NCBI GenBank assembly: GCA_026874595.1
Contig: CM049312.1
Coordinates: forward strand, 71,204,929-71,268,928
DNA: 64,000 bases
From: Sipunculus nudus
Lineage: Eukaryota; Annelida; Sipuncula; Golfingiida; Sipunculidae
Direction of reading: 5' to 3'
Shown: in pieces, positions 1 to 11,969 of the stretch
Layout: each line of letters starts with the position of its first letter
Numbering within the stretch: position 1 is the first letter of the stretch
Notes under the pieces: generated by a model
What the model saw: only the letters and a program-made list of their open reading frames with translations
The model's database searches: none
What the model was told of the DNA's origin: nothing
Made by a program: the position numbers and the translations under genes

Positions 1-740
1 GATTGGTGGATTAGTGATCATGATTTCCAGGTAGCAGGTGTCCAGTGAAGTGGTTACTGATCCTTAAAAGCAAGGGAGTGTTCCAAGTTTTCAATTGTTG
101 TGTTGTGTAATGGTGTAAAAATAAAAAAGTATGTACATAGTCTAAAATAGTTGAGTCCTATGTTTAGTCTTTGTAATTGGTTAGGAATCCATTATCTCTG
201 TTTAATCCCATATTTATTCAGTCAAACTGTTCTATGAGTTTCAGTTCCCATATTCTTCTGTTGTGTGTATCTGGCAGATAACCCATTAAAACACATATTT
301 TCATGTCCGAGGCCTGATGTCCGTTGTCAGAGAAATCATTTCTAACTAGTGATTGAACATATCTACACTATCCAGTACATAAGCCCAGAACATACTACGG
401 AAATTATTCGGCCATGCGGATATAATCTAAGTTCACAGATCCTGTCGCATTTACAAGAGTGTAAATGCATATAGAATAAGAAGAAATACGCAATATGAAC
501 CTTTAATCGAACATCATTTGATGACCTACGCCAACGTAGGTTGTGGGGTTTGAGTGACAGGCAGTGTGTGTTTGTGTCGGAGGCATATCTTCGGAATCTC
601 TTCTAAATGGAATTTAGTGGGACAACTTTAATCCTAATTTGATGCGTCACCTTCTAAAAAAGTAAGTTATTTAGCCTTACACACGTTCAATGTTTTACTC
701 TCTGATACGATCTCATTCTAATCGAGTAATTAATGCCAGG
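1..740. other. No gene seen
   Basis: AT-rich sequence without a convincing exon, RNA gene or terminal repeat. Confidence 0.5.
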
Positions 741-744
741 ATAA

Positions 745-1875
745 AGGTTGAATAAATTTTTGGGCAGGCGTGGAAACGGATACAGTTGCTGGTGAAAGTA
801 GCTCTGAGTAGAAATCGTATTGAAAAATGGATTCATATTTGATATTATAGATTAACTGGTCTACACACCCATACAGGATAAACTGAGTTGAACATCATTG
901 TGATACTAATTATAGGTTTATTATATAAACAGTTATTTCAGCTCATCTGACACGAGTCACCTGAACTCAAGACACCACACTTCGACCAACGTCAATCCGG
1001 CCGACAGTCCGTGAATCGGGAACTAATCGAAACTAGATTGTTTTAACAGTACATTGAGGGAGGTCCTATGCAAATCTTTTTGGAAACCATTAATAATAAG
1101 GTTTTGGTGACCTACATTCTTCGACCTTTGGGCTGAAAACATAATGTTAACACCAAGACTGTCAGACGGAGAATAAGTCATGTATTAGTCCTAGATTCTT
1201 CAAACGTAATTGACGGTGAGATCCTGTGAAAATGTCCTTGGGATCATGAAATTAGGTCACCTTGATTAATATTTCGAGACCTCTCGGAAAAATATATCAC
1301 ATGAGCTTCCTGAATGTGCGAGGGCACAAACCTTTTGTAAGCCCAAGAATCTTCTCACGCATCAGGGGATGCTCTGTGCAAATTTCCTTGGAAACCTATA
1401 ATAAGGCGACAGTGACCTATATTCGGCGCCCTTTATGCACAAAATATTCTTTGGAGCACCTAGGTAGTCTGGCGGAACGCAAATTTATCTATCAAGCCTA
1501 GAATCTTTCAACGTAACATTCGGGATGGCCCTTGAAAAATGTCCATAAGAACATGAAATTATGTCACCATGGCCTATATTCTGAGACCGATGGGAAAATA
1601 TGTCATATGGGGTTGTCTTATGAGAACAAATCATGTGTAAGTCTAAGAATCTTCTTACGCAACACAAAGGGATGTTCTTGGCACATCTACTTGGAAACCT
1701 GTCATTAGAACTATTCTGCGACCTATTGACCGAAAACTTGATTTTGAGCACCTAGAGAGTCTGACGGGGCACAAAGTGTATACATCAGGCCTATTTTACT
1801 CAAGTGTCACATTATGGGAGGTCCTAAGCCAATGTTAAAGGAAACATGTAGTAAGGTCATCATGACACCGGATTG
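745..1875. repeat. Dispersed repeat with about five diverged units of ~150 bp
   Basis: The recurring phrase GAATCTTC..ACGyAACA, followed by a 'CTTGGAAACCT' block, a 'CCTATATTCTG' block and a 'GAGCACCTAG..AGTCTG' block, recurs near 1195, 1346, 1501, 1647 and 1789 (spacing 142-155 bp). Units are well diverged, so this is an old array. A left-hand segment (745-860) recurs near 20500 and 29640, so array plus flank behave as one interspersed element. Related units lie at 2830-3130, 29720-30100 and 30460-30870. Short open frames here are by-products. Confidence 0.75.
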
Positions 1876-1879
1876 AATT

Positions 1880-2829
1880 TAAGCCGGCTGAACATGTTCA
1901 GCAATCTACCGTGTATAAAACAGACTTAAACAGGGTTTTTTGCCACTTCTAGACAGGTCAAGCTGGCTATAAGTTAGCTAACACTGTCAAATATTCAGGA
2001 AGAGCTAGCTCACTGCTTGATGAAATGCACCCATTGCAAGAAAAAAAAAATTAAAAGTATGATGTAATTATAATTTTGAAAATAAAAAAAAATGATATAT
2101 AAAAAATAAATAAACATACAAATACGCTTAAAACCTATAGTTATTACTCTGAAACTTCGCTTCAAAGTGGTGCACATTATGGAAATATTGATTGGATCTT
2201 CATATAGGAAAGATTGTCAGTACTCATGATCGAGCTCCTGTGGTCCTCCCACAATACAACGTATAAACATAAGCTTTGCCGCTTTCTGTATGCCAAGTAT
2301 GTTGCGTGGCCTAGTCAGCACAACTCACACAACTGAACACCGTCTCTAAGGCTGCTGATGAAGCCACTGAAGATTAATAAGTCACCATCGACACAATTGA
2401 TACCATCATGGAGGTCATATCTTGAAGACATTTTGATCTCAGGCTGATTAATAAAAAGATATAACCCAAACAGCAAATGCTAATAGCCTTATACCCCAAA
2501 ATAACAGATAAATCATCAGACACTAATTTTAAAAACTACTCAAATATATGGCTTTCACAATAGTATTGTGGAGTCTCCAATCATCCTTGGGACACCCTAT
2601 TTTGGATTGGAGTTTTTCATATGTTTAGATGAAAGGCCTATTAGGGACTATGAGTTACAGGGTTTAACCTGTTTTAGCCAGACTTTTTCAGTAAAAATGG
2701 CTAAAACCTGTACAAGCCTGGGTGGATTTAACCAAGCTTTGACCGGTTTTAAATGCTGTGTGAAAGAAACAATGCAACCCTGCGTTAACAATATACTTCG
2801 ACCTATAGGAAAACAACCTCTCATGTGAG
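1880..2829. other. No gene seen
   Basis: AT-rich DNA with A-runs near 2041 and 2085. No exon signature or inverted terminal repeat recognised. Confidence 0.45.
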
Positions 2830-3170
2830 CGGCTTTAATGTCAGATGCGTACCAGTCGTATCTGTTCGGCCTAGAATCTTGTTACGCAACATCCAAATAG
2901 ACTCTCGGCAAGTCCTTTTGGAAACCTGGAACTAGGTAATAGAGACCTAGATTCTGTAACCTTCGGGCTAAAAGCATGATTTTGAGCCCCTTGAAAGTCA
3001 GGCAGGACATCAATTGTATCGTTTAGGCCTCTTATCTGATGATGTAACATCTAGAAATTAAGGAAGTTCTGAGCCAATGTCCATGGAAACATGTAATTGT
3101 AATGACCTTATTCCGCAAACTCTAGGAAAAGACACCCTGAATGTCAAATGCATGGGCGAAAAATTTAACT
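2830..3170. repeat. Second block of the ~150-bp dispersed repeat
   Basis: About two diverged units of the family seen at 745-1875, recognised by 'TAGAATCTTGTTACGCAACA' near 2873, a 'TTTTGGAAACCTGGAA' block and a 'GATTTTGAGCCCCTTGAAAG' block. Confidence 0.6.
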
Positions 3171-3572
3171 AGTTGCCCTAGAAAGTTTGATTGTTGTTAT
3201 GTGAACTCTAGGGAAAACATGATTTTAATACTGTGAAAGTTAGATGAGTTGGACCGACAATTCAATGAGGTGCAGGGTAAATCTCCAGCAGTTGAAATTA
3301 TCTCATGATTAGCTTTATTCTGGGATGTAAGAGCAGAAAACCTAATTTTCAGCACTAGAGAGTCAGACATTGTCAAAATTTTAAATGTTTTATCCATGAG
3401 CGTTGAATCTAGGGTAGGCAAGGGGAATGCAGAGAATTTATGCAATTCGATTTTCATTATCTTCTTTCGATTCGATTCTCTAATCATAACGGCAAATAAT
3501 CATATAATCTGTCATCGAGACATATGCACTATTTGGAAACATTCGATGATGCGTATATGACCATAATAATGT

Positions 3573-4551
3573 ACAGTCAAACCCCGCTGACGCGACCACC
3601 TGCGGGACTAGGCAAAATGGTCGTGTAAGCGGGGTGGTCGTGTTAGCGGTATGCTTGTACATTAGTCTGACAATATTAACGCAGGTGATAATATGGGTAT
3701 TTTAAGTAAATGTTAAGTAGTTGTCCCTGTTTAATTTAAGATTTAATATATAAAGAAAAATAAATAACAAACATGAATATGATTCAAAAATTCTATTCAC
3801 ATAGAAGTAAAACAAACAAATAGTTGGCGTTAAAGTCATTCTTACAGCATTGGTCTTAACACGAAGATGATCTGATGTCGAACATGTAGTTAGAACAGAA
3901 TAATCACAACAAATGTTGTGTCATTTATATGGTTCCTGCTCGATCATTGAAATGTGATTTTTCAGTTTCACTTTACTCACCTGAGTATATGCGTGTGGTG
4001 TCAGTTATGTTTGCCTAACTACTTTTTTATTAGTATGTTAAATGCTTATCTAATAGCCGTACTCAACAAACAAGGTAACGGACCATGGAGTCCAATATCC
4101 ACTGATGTGTATAGTTTGGGCGGCATTATAAACAAGCCTAACTATGGCTAAGCAGATGATTGTCAAGCTAATTAATCACGAGCTAACATGTAAGTCCAAG
4201 CTGGGCGGTGAGCGTGTCACCTGCTCAACGGGCCGCGGGCGTCACGGGCCAGTGGTCAAGATACGGCTAATTAATTACTGGCTATTATCTAAGTCCAAGC
4301 TTGGCGGTGAGCGTGTCATCTGCTCAACGGGCCGGGGTCGTCACCGGCCAGTGGTCGTGATACGGGGGCTAATCTGAAGGTCGGGACCACAAAAGGTGGT
4401 CGTTGGTCGTGATAGCGGGGTGGTCGTGTTACCGAAGTTTTTTTTTATATGATAATTAATACTTGTCAATTCTGGAACCAATAAAAGTGGTCTTGTGAGC
4501 GGAGTGGTCGTGTTAACGGGGTGGTCGTCATGCGGGAGTTCACTGTACTTA
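3573..4551. mobile_element. Non-autonomous pogo/Tigger-like TIR element
   Basis: The left end reads TACAGTCAAACCCCGC and continues GACGCGACCACC; the right end, reverse complemented, reads TACAGTGAACTCCCGC followed by ATGACGACCACC. These imperfect ~28-bp terminal inverted repeats begin with TA at both sides, as expected for TA target duplications. The CAGTnnAACCyCGC terminus is characteristic of pogo/Tigger relatives in the Tc1/mariner superfamily. No transposase frame survives. Sub-terminal 'GTGGTCGTGTTAGCGG'-like motifs recur inside both ends, and a 99-bp tandem duplication lies at 4164-4361. Confidence 0.8.
4164..4361. repeat. 99-bp tandem duplication inside the TIR element
   Basis: Two GC-rich copies share 'AAGTCCAAGCTnGGCGGTGA' (4192 and 4291) and 'CTGCTCAACGGGCCG'. 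They keep one frame open because 99 is a multiple of three. No protein family is recognised. Confidence 0.75.
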
Positions 4552-5581
4552 ACTTTTTTAATGGACTGTGCAAAAATTAATTCTCCTACGCATTGACACG
4601 TTAAATTCTAAAACAGTCTATCAAGGAACTTTACCAGTTAAAAATATCGTGCTGCTTACATCATGTTGAATGATTTACATTTAGCGAAAGAAATTAGTTA
4701 GGGCTAAAAAGGATTGTAATGAATGTAAATGCACAACATGTTATTCATCGATTACCTCATATTATTCGTTATTTGTGGAATGCATTGTTTCACAAAAAAA
4801 CGCATGCAAGGCTTTTTTTACATTAAGTTAGAAACTAGATATCATAAGGACATTTTAAAATAGTGACATTGTTCCCCTTTTCATGCACGGAACTGTCTAT
4901 AAAGCATGCACTCCTTGCAATAATAGAACAAACAAAACCAGATTTGTTTTCTCCATCCGGTGTTTTAATTCAGACTGACCCAGTGTTTATTTTTGCAAAT
5001 GAGTTAAGGTTTCACACATAATAGAATATGATATTAACTTCTTGCGTAATGGGATTGAAAGGTTCAGAGAGAAGTTATATCCCGGAAATTGCTTACTACC
5101 ACAGTGAAATTTATAGAGAAATTCAAGTGTGCCTTTTTTATATAATGTTGCCCAATACAAGAGTGGTGACCGGATCCTGGAGTAGAAGACAAGATCCCAG
5201 TCCTGTTGATAAGTCAGATCTCTATTTAAAATCTCCTATTGGATGTGCGGTGGATCAGAATTTATCGTCAGCACAGTTTTCCTCAATCGTATTACACTCA
5301 ATATCCACAATTTGATGGACAGCTACAGACATGAATAATAATAAATTGATCATTGTCAAAGTAGTTTTTATGTTTGACTTTCTTTCGTAAGCAGGAGCAA
5401 TTTGCCTTTGCACAACTAGTTTTCTAAATAAATATCTTCTTCAGGACAAATGAAATATTATATTAATGACTTATCACCTGATGCTGTTATGTTCAATAAT
5501 CCTGCGTCGCAAACGCTGAGAACTGAGCACAAAATGAAAGTGTAGATATGTTTTGGTATTCCAGTCCTAGTATAATTGTTA
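4552..5581. other. No gene seen
   Basis: A plus-strand frame of 95 codons at 5028-5315 has no recognisable domain, signal peptide or supporting splice sites. The rest is AT-rich without features. Confidence 0.4.
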
Positions 5582-5810
5582 AACGGGGCCTTATCGCCTA
5601 TCTGATCTTTATAAACTAAATGTAATCCCTTGGAGCTTTTATCAAAGTAGGCAAGAAAACACGGATATCAACAAATACGGGCTGCTTATTTTGTTTATAT
5701 CAACATGTTTATCAATTATTTGGAACCGCGAAAATTATTTTAAACAAATTCAACAGGGAATCCTGGTGGAAAGTCAGATAAGCAAGTCAGATCATTCATA
5801 TATACAAAGA
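5582..5810. repeat. Dispersed repeat, partner of 52726-52937
   Basis: Shares an ordered series of blocks with 52726-52937: GGGGCC..ATCGCCTATCTGA, TCTTTATAAAC, AATCCCTTG, ACACGGATATCA/CGTGGATATCA, TATATCAACrTGTTT and AATTCAACAnGG, in the same orientation. Confidence 0.7.
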
Positions 5811-6194
5811 AGAAGCCAGAAATAACATAAATATTTTTTATGTGACAGTTTTAAATCTGTTAAAAAGATCTGCTAAAAAGTGTTTAAGTACTAAACGGAG
5901 TCACAGAGGCTATCAGGATTTCAGGAAGTTTGATGGAAAATAAATAATGACTAAAGTTCAGCGATTGCAGCATTTAAGTCTATGACTATGTTACTCTACT
6001 TAATAAACTTGAAATTAAAATGTCGACATATTTAAAGAAATTCAGCAAGGTAGACGCTTATAAATAAAAACATATAATTACTCGTAGTATTGCAAGTACT
6101 TTGCAATATTTGCATCACTTCCTTGACCCCAATCGTCGTCGGTAGCACTGAATTTGATAAAGAAACGCATGAAATGTATTAGAAAAGATTCTGT

Positions 6195-6506
6195 TCATAT
6201 ATAATTATAAGGATTTAGGCTTTTACAATTTAAACATCTTTTGAACGATTTTAAAAAAAGAAATGTTTCACTACTTAAATATTGAACATGTCCTTTCTTA
6301 TTATTGTTGTTTCCACATAAGCCTTCCAGTATTTGGTCGAAACTGTGTGCAACGCAAATGTATATGCAAGACTGACAGTCCCAGGACACTTCGAAGTAAA
6401 CCGCCTTGATTCTAAAGATCATCCATGGGCGACCAGCTATTCGGAACATATAAATACGGACACCAGAATCGTCATTGGGTATGGGCATGTACACACCAGG
6501 AGGGTC
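6195..6506 (-). pseudogene. VWD-A exon 5: C-terminal half of a VWD domain
   Basis: Reading 6506 down, after a weak acceptor (pyrimidine-rich, ending TTGAAG), an open frame begins in phase 0. It aligns with exon 5 of VWD-B: both have an aromatic or isoleucine then FRIK, an S-W-D-C motif, a cysteine-bearing beta strand (ICVAH here, VCLAH in B), and the family hallmark GLCG followed by Asn/Asp residues. In VWD-B the exon ends GA|GTAAGA. Here the aligned bases read AATAAGAAA and no GT follows, so the frame runs on with an unrelated Lys-rich tail to a stop at 6195. Either the donor was lost or this copy truncates here. The segment up to ~6313 is the homologous part. Confidence 0.7.
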
Positions 6507-6748
6507 CTTCAAGCAAACGACAACAGATAAAGAGATGAATCCTTATCTTCATGCATTTCGTAAACTGGTTCTTTCATAAATAAAATTTTCGACAAGGATA
6601 TAGAACGACATTCTTTTTTTTATATTATATTTAGGATTGTAAAAATGATAAATTTGGCAACTAAACAACTCATCCATGAATAACTAGCATCTCACATCAC
6701 ATTTATTTAGCTCATACAGTAAATACAGCCTATTGAAAAGAAATCCTC
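6507..6748. other. VWD-A intron, no feature
   Basis: AT-rich intronic sequence between degraded exons 4 and 5. Confidence 0.4.
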
Positions 6749-7163
6749 TTTTATTATGTTCTATTTGAATTAATTGACATGGACGTTAGACAGCAAGTGA
6801 AGTTCTGCTGCTTCATTTTAGCTAATATTCTACAAGCCCATAATATTGAATTTTGCATGCACAGCTATTTCTTTGATTTAAGTTTTATGGATGAACCTAC
6901 GTAGATTCTAGTATTTCAAGGATTCTGATGTTTATTAAAGAATGATTCGTGTTGATACAGTCCATGTTTTTTTTTTTTTTTTTTTTTGGAAACGCGATAT
7001 CACACAAGACTGAGCTTCCAAAATATGTTAACTCAGGCAATCGTCTAAACTCAAAGTTAAATTTAGAAATCATGATTTAACTGATTTTGTACATATTAGA
7101 TACTAATATTGTTTGTTATTTTGTGACGGTTAAAAGTAGCTTACGCTTTTGTTCTCGATATTC
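6749..7163. repeat. Copy 1 of a ~415-bp duplicated segment (A)
   Basis: Nearly identical to 7929-8345, offset 1180 bp, from 'TTATTATGTTCTATTTG' through a poly-T tract to 'TTTTGTTCTCGATATTC'. The few differences (for example CTACAAG/CTAAAAG and poly-T length) indicate a recent duplication. Confidence 0.9.
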
Positions 7164-7640
7164 TGTATGTTAGAAATTGATTCATGTTAAAAATAACATT
7201 TAATCTAAACAAGGGGAAAAATATTAAAACTGAACTTACAAAGAAGAAGTATGTTGTACAATTTTCCTTGAAAAAAGAGCAGTTCAAACTATTTTACAAT
7301 AAATCAACCCTCGCAGTCAGGGATCGTAGGTTGTAGCCGGTTGGTTTTGTTAACATGAAAACATCAACGATGTCATGAAGATCCGCAGTCACATTATACA
7401 TGCATGGGTAATTTCTATCTTATTTTTCTCAAGTCATATGTCAATTCATCGGGGTCACGGCAAAAACCGCAGCATTTTTCTGCAAGTTAAGGACAGATGT
7501 TTATTTGAAGTAAAAACAATGTAACATTTCCATTAAAAAAACACAGACAATATATAAAATCAAGTAGTGTAAAAAGTATTGATCCTCTATATAATCATCT
7601 TGATACCTGACAGGAAAATTGTTTTTAAGGTAATCATATC

Positions 7641-9060
7641 CAGTAGAGCGCCGTTTTCCCGAAAGCGTAAGGACAAGCTTTTTGTTCGTATAAACGACTA
7701 TTCGGAAATGCGACAATGGTCTAGCGGCAAGTTAGTACGACAGTTGAAAGATTAACTTAATGCCATTTTACCCGAGGAACACGGTGTTTCTTTTCGATAT
7801 TCGTAATTGACGACCTAGACGTATAAAAAATACTGGATTATTGCTGAGCATAATTGGCAAAGATCAGTCTAACCTGCTTTAAGGATATGTGCGTACTTTT
7901 TTTTTTATTAAATTCACTGGAGGGAATTTTTTATTATGTTCTATTTGAATTAATTGACATGGACGTTAGACAGCAAGTGAAGTTCTGCTGCTTCATTTTA
8001 GCTAATATTCTAAAAGCCCATAATATTGAATTTTGCATGCACAGCTATTTCTTTGATTTAAGTTTTATGGATGAACCTACGTAGATTCTAGTATTTCAAG
8101 GATTCTGATGTTTATTAAAGAATGATTCGTGTTGATACAGTCCTTGTTTTTTTTTTTTTTTTTTTTTTTGGAAACGCGATATCACACAAGACTGAGCTTC
8201 CAAAATATGTTAACTCAGGCAATCGTCTAAACTCATAGTTAAATTTAGAAATCATGATTTAACTGATTTTGTACATATTAGATACTAATATTGTTTGTTA
8301 TTTTGTGACGGTTAAAAGTAGCTTACGCTTTTGTTCTCGATATTCGTTCTCGTATAAACGAATATTCGGAAATGCGACAATGGTCTAGCGGCAAATTAGT
8401 ACGACAGTTGAAAGATTAACTTAATGCCAGTTTACCCGAGGAACACGGTGTTTCTTTTCGATATTCGTAATTGACGACCTAGACGTATAAAAAATACTGG
8501 ATTATTGCTGAGCATAATTGGCAAAGATCAGTCTAACCTGCTTTAAGGATATGTGCGTACTTTTTTTTTATTAAATTCACTGGAGGGAAAGGTCAAATAA
8601 CATTGCCAAGGAACACGGTGTTTCCTATCAATCTACGTAATTGAAGACAGGGACATTTATCAGCTGCTCGAGCACAAGAGTTTAATGAATCATACCTCAC
8701 CAATGCTGAAGCATGCTTGCTTTAGTACAAAGGAGACGTGGTTGATAACACACAAGTGCTCTTGGATAAACTGCTCAGTCGCTTGCTGGGGGTACAGGGG
8801 GGCCGAGCGTTGCGGGGCTAGCAGTAGTTTTCATACCTTTGCCCCGTAGACAACATCGGCCCAGAACTAATTAATTAGGGTCACCACTGGACTTAAAACA
8901 TGACTGCAGACCTTGTGATTCCTAATTACAATACTCATTTTAGGTTTTTCATACTTGAAATTTATTTCGAAAATAGGAATACATTTTCGGTTCCCCATTT
9001 TAATTTTCGGAAAAAACAAATTTTCGGAAATTCGGCACTCTGAAATACGGCGCTCTACTG
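7641..9060. mobile_element. TIR-bounded composite with internal tandem duplication
   Basis: Starts with CAGTAGAGCGCCGT at 7641-7654 and ends with its perfect 14-bp reverse complement at 9047-9060, followed by TA. The CAGTAGAGCG terminus fits Tc1/mariner-type MITEs. Inside are segment B1 (7684-7928), segment A2 (7929-8345), segment B2 (8346-8587) and a weaker third B-like stretch near 8608-8670 ('GGAACACGGTGTTTC'). B1 to B2 are offset by 664 bp, so B+A is a tandem unit. No transposase is recognised. The element lies in the VWD-A intron between exons 4 and 5. Confidence 0.65.
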
Positions 9061-9094
9061 TATTACAGACAAACTGCACTATTATTTTATTTCA

Positions 9095-10301
9095 CAGAGT
9101 AGAGCGTCGTCTATCCAACAATGGCAGGGCCAAGGCTTTTTTTTGGATAAACGATCATTCGCATAAACGATTTTGCATTAACTACACCAGAATTTTCATA
9201 ATTACTGCCAGGTTCCGCACGTTAACAAATACTGACTCAACCAAATAAACGAAGCTAGTCCATAGTGAACGTGTCACAATATACTGTAACATTTTCCATC
9301 GATTTAACTAAGTTCTGACTGAGAGGTTACCAGTATTATTAATTGTCAATAGCCCTGCCCTGGAATCAACCGATATCGTACCTACATCGTGTTATGCCAT
9401 GACAATTGGATGAACCTGCAATGTCCTAGACAGTGCTCGGTGGACAGTTTAACTAACCGAACATTTAAATATGGACTGCATTTAATTTAACCTCCTAGCG
9501 AGAGGACTGGGCAAATGCATAAATAAATAAATAAGTTTATAAACATAATTTCAAAATAATCACATTATTTGATAGATCCACTGACGTTAAATTCCCGGCG
9601 AGGTCAGCTGCTTTAATACCCATGTCTTACAAGGATCGACTACTTGTCATCAACTGACTGACAGGACACGGCCCTTGCGCTTACGTGACTCCAGTAGCGA
9701 GTAAAAGTAAACAATGAGCAAACTAATTCACAGTAAGAAAAATAGTATAACTGTAAATCGTGTTGATATTAACTGTTATAATATTTTGATTATTATCGTA
9801 GGATGCTTCATAAAAAAAAGTTAAGACTTACTTAATTCAGTAAACTGCTCTCGTAGGTAGCAATTTTAAGCAATTAAAAATCATAACTATTGAGCAGAAA
9901 TTAAATAGCTAATAAACTGCGTAAATAACGGAGGCAGAAATGAACTAAAAATCTGTTCACGGGAATAACCTTGGCCCGATCCAAAATCCTGATACCGAAA
10001 CGAAGACCAAAGCTATTCTTAATCGCCACCCTAACCAAGCTGAGCCGAGGACCACACGGAACGGTGGGACTGATATATTCACACCTACAACCTGCGTTCG
10101 GTCGAACTAATTAGTCGGCAATATGATAACCGCTGGTCTGGATACATTTGTTTTGAATATGACAATTTTCGATGCAAGGTTTTCTGGAATTTTTAATTTT
10201 ATTTTAATTTTATAAAAACGTTAAATATTCGGTTATCAAGTATTTATTTCGCATCATGGGGTTTTCCTTTCAACGGTCTTCAAATATACGACGCTCTACT
10301 G
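9095..10301. mobile_element. Pair of related TIR ends (CAGTAGAGCGTCG type)
   Basis: A left-type end lies at 9098-9110 (AGTAGAGCGTCGT, then CTATCCAACA and GGATAAACGA motifs) and a right-type end at 10288-10301 (TACGACGCTCTACTG), followed by TA. They may bound one element or be ends of two broken copies. The degraded VWD-A exon 4 lies between them, which makes a single intact element less likely unless it captured host sequence. Confidence 0.45.
9955..10146 (-). pseudogene. VWD-A exon 4: degraded N-terminal half of VWD
   Basis: Reading down from 10146 the frame gives a CI start, then YHI, an Asp, an in-frame TAA (10113-10111), then a GC...CEY stretch, a LVRVAI strand and a GIRIL strand. These line up in order with VWD-B exon 4, which has CCI, FHI, a TYD, GCTYN, IVKVSV and VRVLY. 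Spacing between the Asp and the GC pair is almost the same (10 against 11 residues). The copy lacks the K-T-Y triplet, has the stop, and has no AG acceptor where B has one. The similarity is weak but ordered, and its place between exons 3 and 5 fits. Confidence 0.5.
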
Positions 10302-11882
10302 TATATATGCGAAATGTGTACTTTCAAAATGATAGAAATAAAAACCAGCAAGACAATATTCTAATTATAATTAAATTATACTCATATTTGTTAAAACACG
10401 GCTAAATAGAAATAAAATTTATGTCGGATAAAAGACTTCTTACGAAATATTACAAACTTTAAAATGTAAATTATTGACAAACAAATAAAAACGTAATTAT
10501 ACAATAATAGAATATAACAGTCATATTAAATTACTATTTAAACAGCTTCAAGTGAATTATTAAATGCAAATTTGTTAAATATGTGTTTTCCAAATGCTTT
10601 TAATTATTATGCACTGTACATTCATAATTAATGAAATGAGGAAAAACATCATTTTTAACCATATAACGAACTTTCTAACAGGTTACAAAACTGAAATAGC
10701 GTCCTGTAAAATATAATGGTTGGTGGATTTTTCGTCTAACAATTTCTTGGGAAAACTTAATCAAAAGAGAACTTAATCATGTCAGAATCAAACTATTTGA
10801 ATGAAAATTTATAAGGCGGTATATTAAGGTACATTAACAAGTGACCCATGCACTATCGACTATGGAATGCTTAAGACACACTCAAAAACTCGGCTTACTC
10901 GGAAAAGAAAGGTCACAGTGGCTTAATGTCTGTTTTACGTTTCTAGGTTAACTGGTTACGATAAGTGTCTTCATAACAAAGGACAAGCCTTATTCGACCA
11001 TACAAAATAATGAAAGAATGCGTAAAGTAAAGAAAATGAAGATGGCACCACCAGTCTAACTAAAAACCTACACATAATATATAAGCTGACCGATTTCCAG
11101 TCAGATTCATTTAATAATAACAGAGATAGTTTATGTAAAGCATTAATTTCCTATAACAACAGCTGAAAAAAATTTTATTCTTTTTCAAATATGTCTACAA
11201 CAGTTCTAAAGAACAGGCTGGACAGATTTTCTTCATTTTGTGCACGGTAACAATATAATATCTGCAGTTTATAAACAATGTTTTAGTTTTAGGATAAGGG
11301 CAAAATTTTCGTGTGCGCAGAACACTAACGCATGTCTAAATTTCTAGGTTCAAAACAATAAAGAAAAAAAAACTACCATAACTTGCACAATATAGGTCAC
11401 ATGCAGTGACCCATGCAAGAAGATTTAGAAAAGGACCTACCTCGTTATGATATGTAAGAAGTTTCTAGTTCTAGATTGGCTCTTTGTTAGGGGACGGACG
11501 GACGTCGGACAAAGGGTGAACGCTACAGCTTAGATTACCTATAGTCAGCCTAGCAATTAATGTACCGATTTTACACTATATATTATATATTTAAGAACAT
11601 AAAGGGGACTGCAGCTAGCTGTTTCATACGTAGCCTAACATGATGTATTAGTATATATCAATCACGTTGTTACACGTGTCACATGTTATCTAAATTCTTC
11701 TGGATCTGTTTCGAAGAATAAGGGGAATGTACAAGAATCTTTCTTAGGTGTAAAGTCTATGTTTTGTTTTATAAAATATATATACGTTATGTGTTTGTGT
11801 GTCTGTGTGTTGGCAGGTGTATGTGTATGCGTGTCAAATATGCAGAATATATTAAAGAAAGCTGAAATGCATCAGTACTGAC
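10302..11882. other. VWD-A intron, no gene seen
   Basis: AT-rich. Contains a 'GGGGACGGACGGACGTCGGACAAAGGGTGAACGC'-type repeat motif near 11490-11525, resembling GTCCGTCCGTCC repeats at 38165 and 40870. Confidence 0.4.
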
Positions 11883-11969
11883 TGTATCGCCAAAATCTTG
11901 ACATATTTTGATTCAATATTGAAGGTCCATTGTCCACGTCATCTTCTTCTTCAAACACTTCCCGTTTCC
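11883..11969 (-). pseudogene. VWD-A exon 3: acidic linker exon
   Basis: Acceptor TTTGACTTTTTCCAG, then exactly 87 bp, then A|GTCAGT. Phase 1 at both ends. The peptide starts with a dibasic KRE, continues with an acidic run (EEEDD), then VDNGPS, and ends MSRFWRYR when joined to the next phase. VWD-B exon 3 is also 87 bp and phase 1-1, and shares the D-x-D-N-G-x-P-S core and the FW-x-Y end. This exon itself carries no lesion. Confidence 0.75.

Noticed and set aside
4144-4377. Basic Gly/Arg-rich small protein
   Set aside because: The frame is kept open by a 99-bp tandem duplication inside a TIR element; no family match.
8867-9248. Overlapping frames of 70 and 97 codons
   Set aside because: They span transposon terminal repeats and simple TTTTCGG-type sequence.
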